The notes under the pieces are model-generated. The model worked only from the letters and a program-made list of their open reading frames with translations, had not been told where the DNA came from and ran no database searches. From Alicycliphilus denitrificans K601 (GTDB lineage Bacteria; Pseudomonadota; Gammaproteobacteria; Burkholderiales; Burkholderiaceae_C), in NCBI RefSeq assembly GCF_000204645.1, contig NC_015422.1, positions 3,303,001 to 3,367,000 of the forward strand: a DNA stretch of 64,000 bases. Reading direction: 5' to 3'. A program made the translations under genes and the position numbers. Every line of letters begins with the position of its first letter. Position 1 is the first letter of the stretch. Of this stretch, positions 60,911 to 64,000 are shown in pieces.

Positions 60911-62131
60911 TCAGCGCAGCAGCCACGGGCCCGCCGCCCCGCACAGCGGCACCACCAGCCAGGGCGGCACGCGCCCCCATGCCAGTGCCGCAAGGGCGGC
61001 CAGCGCCAGGGCAAGGTCCGCCGGGGCGTGGATGGCGCTGGTCCACACCGGGCGGTAGAGCGCGGCCAGCAGCAGGCCCACCACGGCCGCGTTCACGCCC
61101 GACATCGCCGCACGGGCGCGCACGTCGTGGCGCAGGCGCTCCCAGAACGGCAGCGCGCCCGCCACCAGCAGGAATGCCGGCAGGAAGATGGCCGCCAGGC
61201 ACACCAGCGCCCCCGGCCAGCCACCTGCGCCGTTGCGCGCCGCCGCGCCCAGGAAGGCGGCGAAGCTGAACAGCGGCCCCGGCACGGCCTGCGCCAGGCC
61301 GTAGCCGGCCAGGAACTCGTCCGCAGCCACCCAGCCGGTGGCCACCACCTCGGCCTGCAACAGCGGCAGCACCACGTGGCCGCCGCCGAACACCAGGGCC
61401 CCGGCGCGGTAGAACGCATCGGCCAGCAGCAGCGCAGGCTGCGGCCAGGCACGCGCCGCCAGGGGCAGCAGCACCAGCAGGGCGGCGAAAGCCGCCAGCA
61501 GCAGCGCGCCCGTGCGTGCGCGCACGCCCACGGGCTCGTCGTGCACGGGCGGCACCGGCGCGGCGCCACCCCGGCCCCACAGCGCCAGGCCGGCCAGCGC
61601 CGCCAGCAGCATGGCGCCCACCTGCCCCGCCACGCCCGGCCACAGCAGCGCCAGCGCGCAAGCCAGCGCCATCAGCAGCAGCCGGGCCGGCCCCCGGCAC
61701 AGGCCGCGCGCCATGCCCCACACGGCCTGCGCCACCACGGCCACGGCGGCCACCTTGAGCCCATGCAGCACGCCCGCGGGCACCAGCCCCTGGCCCGCCA
61801 CCAGGCCCAGGCCCAGCAGCGCCATCGCCAGGGCCGACGGCAGCGTGAAGCCCAGCCAGGCCGCCAGCGCGCCGCCCCAGCCGGCCCGGCGCAGACCCAG
61901 GGCCATGCCCACCTGGCTGCTGGCCGGGCCGGGCAGGAACTGGCACAGCGCCACCAGGTCGGCGTAGGCGTCTTCTGGAAGCCAGCGGCGGCGCGCGACA
62001 AACTCCTGGCGGAAATAGCCCAGGTGGGCGACGGGCCCGCCGAACGAGGTCAGGCCCAGGCGCAGGAAGATGGCAAACACCGCCCAGGCCGATGCGTGGC
62101 GGGTTTCCGGGTTTGATGGGGGCGGGGGCAT
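60911..62131 (-). CDS. chrA: Chromate transporter ChrA
   Basis: A 406-residue CHR-family protein of the long, two-domain type. The first half has FLRLGLTSFGGPVAHLGYFRQEFV and LCQFLPGPASSQVGMALG, and the second half the degenerate copy GALVFGGGHVVLPLLQAEVV and YGLAQAVPGPLFSFAAFLGA. It exports chromate from the cytoplasm. The start is ATG at 62131. No chrB or chrF regulator is adjacent. Confidence 0.93.
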   Translation of the reverse strand: MPPPPSNPETRHASAWAVFAIFLRLGLTSFGGPVAHLGYFRQEFVARRRWLPEDAYADLVALCQFLPGPASSQVGMALGLRRAGWGGALAAWLGFTLPSALAMALLGLGLVAGQGLVPAGVLHGLKVAAVAVVAQAVWGMARGLCRGPARLLLMALACALALLWPGVAGQVGAMLLAALAGLALWGRGGAAPVPPVHDEPVGVRARTGALLLAAFAALLVLLPLAARAWPQPALLLADAFYRAGALVFGGGHVVLPLLQAEVVATGWVAADEFLAGYGLAQAVPGPLFSFAAFLGAAARNGAGGWPGALVCLAAIFLPAFLLVAGALPFWERLRHDVRARAAMSGVNAAVVGLLLAALYRPVWTSAIHAPADLALALAALAALAWGRVPPWLVVPLCGAAGPWLLR

Positions 62132-62182
62132 GGACACGGGGGCTGGCGACAAACTCCCCGAGTATCGGGCCCCCCGCTCTAT

Positions 62183-63055
62183 TCAAATGGCGCTGGGTCC
62201 CATCCACACGCCGCTGCGCAGGCCCGCGGGCAGCCGCTGCGCCCAGACCTGGGCGCAGTCCTCCCAGGCGGGCTCCTGCACGTTCAGGCCGGCGAAGATG
62301 CCGTAGCCATCGCCCGCGCGGATGTCCTCGCGCGCGCACAGGCTCTCGCCCGCCTTGATGGCGCCGTTGGCCCGTATGGATTCGCCGGCCTTGATGCCCC
62401 AGCCGGCCTCCAGGTGCATCACGCCGCCGATGGCGCCGCCCACGACGATCCCCTGCCCCGCGCGCAGGCTGCCCGCGCCGCTCAGGTGGCCGCCCACGCG
62501 CAGCCCCTTGCCGCAGGCCATGTCGCCGTGCACGGTCAGGTCCTGGCCGACGAAGGCGCCAGCGCCCACCTCCAGCGCGCCGCCGCACACCACGTCCCAC
62601 GCGGCGCGCAGCTCGCCGCCGCAGTGCAGCGATTCCTGCACCTCCACACCCCAATCCGCGCGCAGGTCGCCGCCGCAGTGCAGGCGGCCCTGGCCGCGGA
62701 TGCTGGCGCCCGCGCGGATGTCCTCGCCCGCCACGATGGCGCCGCCCGCGCGTATGCCGCCGCCCGCGTGGATGGAGCGGCCCGCGTGGATCACGCCGTC
62801 CACATCGATGCCGCCGCGCACCTGCACGGTGCCGGCGAACACCACGGCCTCGGCCTCCAGGCCGTCCGCGCGCAGCACGGCGTTCGTGGGGCCGAACTGG
62901 CCCAGCAGCCACAGCGCATCGTCCACGCGGCCGGCTGCGACCAGCTGGTCCAGCGCCTGCTGGTAGCCCACGCCGTCCTCGACGTGGCGCACGAACCAGC
63001 GAAACCCGTTGGCGCAGGGGTTCTTGGCCCGGAGAAACTGCTTGGTGAATTCCAT
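62183..63055 (-). CDS. Bactofilin-like beta-helix repeat protein
   Basis: A 290-residue protein. The N-terminal 70 residues are helical (EFTKQFLRAKNPCANGFRWF and YQQALDQLVAAGRVDDALWLLGQFGP). From about 80 to 265 follows a long run of short repeats of the type x-I-x-A-G-x (VQVRGGIDVDGVIHAGRSIHAGG, IRAGGAIVAGEDIRAG, IKAGESIRANGAIKAGE), the pattern of a right-handed beta helix such as bactofilins or polymer-forming proteins. There is no signal peptide. It could be a cytoplasmic scaffold. GGAG precedes the ATG at 63055. I do not know a characterised relative. Confidence 0.7.
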   Translation of the reverse strand: MEFTKQFLRAKNPCANGFRWFVRHVEDGVGYQQALDQLVAAGRVDDALWLLGQFGPTNAVLRADGLEAEAVVFAGTVQVRGGIDVDGVIHAGRSIHAGGGIRAGGAIVAGEDIRAGASIRGQGRLHCGGDLRADWGVEVQESLHCGGELRAAWDVVCGGALEVGAGAFVGQDLTVHGDMACGKGLRVGGHLSGAGSLRAGQGIVVGGAIGGVMHLEAGWGIKAGESIRANGAIKAGESLCAREDIRAGDGYGIFAGLNVQEPAWEDCAQVWAQRLPAGLRSGVWMGPSAI

Positions 63056-63392
63056 GCGACGCTCCAATCCTTGGATGGTGGCGCCATGCGCAGCGCGGGC
63101 GCATGGTCCTTGTGACCCGGTGGGCGCGCGTGGGGCAGCGCCAGTCCACCGCAGCGCAGGGCGGATGCCCGGCGATGGTGGTTCTGCGCTGATGGAAAGG
63201 GGAAGGGGTGCTTTATCGCCGGGCGGGGGAATGTGCGACCGGCTTGTATGGCCAGATCTCGCGCGCCACGGCCGCGCCGCCCACGCTGCGCGGGGTGGTG
63301 CTGGACACGGAGGCGGGACGGGACATAGGGCGGGCATGCTAGCAGCCGTGCCCGCCGGCGACAAGCTTGTCGCACGGCGGCGCACGGTCTTG
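63056..63392. other. Gap without a supported gene
   Basis: This 340-base stretch upstream of the beta-helix gene must hold its promoter. A 37-residue frame on the minus strand (63213-63326, MSRPASVSSTTPRSVGG) lacks a ribosome-binding site and is probably chance. GACAAGCTTGTC at about 63360-63371 is a 12-base palindrome. Nothing else is clear. Confidence 0.4.
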
Positions 63393-63555
63393 AGGGCCTG
63401 TTAACACTATGGAAGGGGTCGCGAAGCTCATGACAGCCCGCCCATCAAAGCGCGCGACGCAGTGCGTGCGTGTGCACGCACAAGGAGCGCAACGCCGAGG
63501 GGCGGGCTGTCATGAGCTTCCCTTCGGGTTGCCTCCCATAGCGTCAACAGGCCCT
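63393..63555. repeat. 163-bp inverted-repeat (MITE-like) element
   Basis: The ends are AGGGCCTGTT (63393-63402) and AACAGGCCCT (63546-63555). The arms of about 50 bases remain similar, both ending internally with AAGCTCATGACAGCCCGCCC or its complement, and enclose a core with CGTGCGTGTGCACGCAC. It carries no gene and lies 2 bases after the TonB-receptor stop. It could fold into a long hairpin and act as a terminator, or be a non-autonomous mobile repeat. Confidence 0.65.
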
Positions 63556-63557
63556 AG

Positions 63558-64000
63558 TCAGAACGACACGCGCACGCCCAGCGTCACGTTGCGCCCGGCC
63601 AGCGGCGCCGCGTCCTTGATGAACGAGGTGTGGGCGTAGGCCAGGCGGCCAGTCAGATTGCGCGCCTTCAGGTACAGCTGCCAGGGCATGCCGCCGCCGG
63701 TGCGGCCGTTGTAGGCCACGCCCATGTTCAGCATGCCGTAGCCCGGGGTGGCTGTCTCGAACTGCGCCACGCGGTCCTGGCGCGCCACCTGCACCCATTC
63801 CACCTGGCCTTCCCAGGCCTGCCAGTTGGCGTCCAGGCGCAGGCCGGCCCGCATGGGCGCGATGCGCGGCAGCAGGCCGCCGCCGTCCAGGCGCGCGCGC
63901 ACGCTGTCGCCGAACAGCGTCACGCCCAGGCGGGGCGTGATACGCTGGCGCACGCGGCCCTCGATGCCGGTGAAGGTGGCGTCCGCCTGGGCGTACTGCA
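63558..64000 (-). CDS. TonB-dependent receptor, C-terminal fragment (ZnuD-like)
   Basis: The gene continues past the right edge; the frame is open from base 64000. The visible 147 residues belong to the C-terminal barrel strands of an outer-membrane TonB-dependent receptor: YAQADATFTGIEGRVRQRI, PRIAPMRAGLRLDANW, YGMLNMGVAYNGR, LYLKARNLTGRLAYAHTSFIKD and the final GRNVTLGVRVSF with terminal Phe. The HTSFIKDAAPLAGRN ending is what I know from ZnuD-type zinc receptors. The plug domain lies outside the window, so the ligand is uncertain. Confidence 0.85.
   Translation of the reverse strand, partial: QYAQADATFTGIEGRVRQRITPRLGVTLFGDSVRARLDGGGLLPRIAPMRAGLRLDANWQAWEGQVEWVQVARQDRVAQFETATPGYGMLNMGVAYNGRTGGGMPWQLYLKARNLTGRLAYAHTSFIKDAAPLAGRNVTLGVRVSF

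Noticed and set aside
63213..63326. A 37-residue gene upstream of the beta-helix gene
   Set aside because: No ribosome-binding site, low-complexity start and no recognisable family.

Overview
The window looks like the chromosome of a high-GC betaproteobacterium of the Comamonadaceae type (Acidovorax, Alicycliphilus, Comamonas and relatives). The reasons are the high GC, several Bug/TctC periplasmic binding proteins, typical burkholderialean gene neighbours (rnhA/methyltransferase/gloB/mltD, tolB-pal-cpoB-tcdA, mltG-tmk-holB-pilZ-tatD), and scattered copies of a short intergenic repeat built around GATAGCTGCCAGCGCTT. The genus is an inference; no rRNA lies in the window.

Layout. 1-5510: housekeeping genes, namely an aminotransferase 3' end, rnhA, a methyltransferase, gloB, mltD, a 50-residue membrane peptide and a periplasmic binding protein. 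5511-11794: a compact integrative element of about 6.2 kb in the 3' half of a tRNA-Lys(UUU) gene. It is bounded by a perfect 49-bp direct repeat and carries a tyrosine integrase, an AlpA-like protein, two further putative DNA-binding proteins, a putative replication protein whose gene contains four iteron-like palindromes, and six small or unknown genes. I see no capsid, packaging, conjugation or known cargo gene in it. 11868-17252: tcdA, cpoB, pal, tolB and msbA. 17315-24472: a 5-oxoprolinase-like cluster (biotin carboxylase/BCCP, fused PxpB-PxpC, DUF1445, PxpA, MFS transporter) with a divergent GntR/FCD regulator. 24476-25970: a DUF2325 gene and a small gene behind a perfect Fur-box-like palindrome. 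26165-30729: a cell-division and replication run (ankyrin protein, tatD, pilZ, holB, tmk, mltG). 30776-39853: ygfZ, a deaminase, an MFS transporter, a two-component system beside an exported HbpS-like protein, a thioesterase-acetyltransferase fusion, an esterase, an exported hydratase-like protein and an HDOD protein.

39909-54000: two catabolic modules, each with its own divergent regulator. Module A (IclR regulator) has an amidohydrolase, two Bug proteins, a CoA-transferase and a short citrate-synthase-fold lyase. Module B (LacI regulator) has a Bug protein, an acyl-CoA ligase, an SDR, a second Bug protein, a thiolase-like protein with its DUF35 partner, and a third Bug protein. The likely logic is capture of an organic acid, activation to a CoA thioester and C-C cleavage; the substrates cannot be read from sequence. 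54016-64000: tex (with an in-frame copy of the dispersed repeat), two conserved unknowns, an OmpA-like protein, chaC, pdxH, an AEC transporter, chrA, a beta-helix repeat protein, a 163-bp inverted-repeat element and the 3' end of a ZnuD-like TonB receptor.

The most interesting part is the tRNA-Lys element: the iteron-in-rep-gene arrangement, the repeated sites inside both ends, a set of tandem paralogous small proteins, and the replacement of the tRNA's original terminator by one carried in the element.
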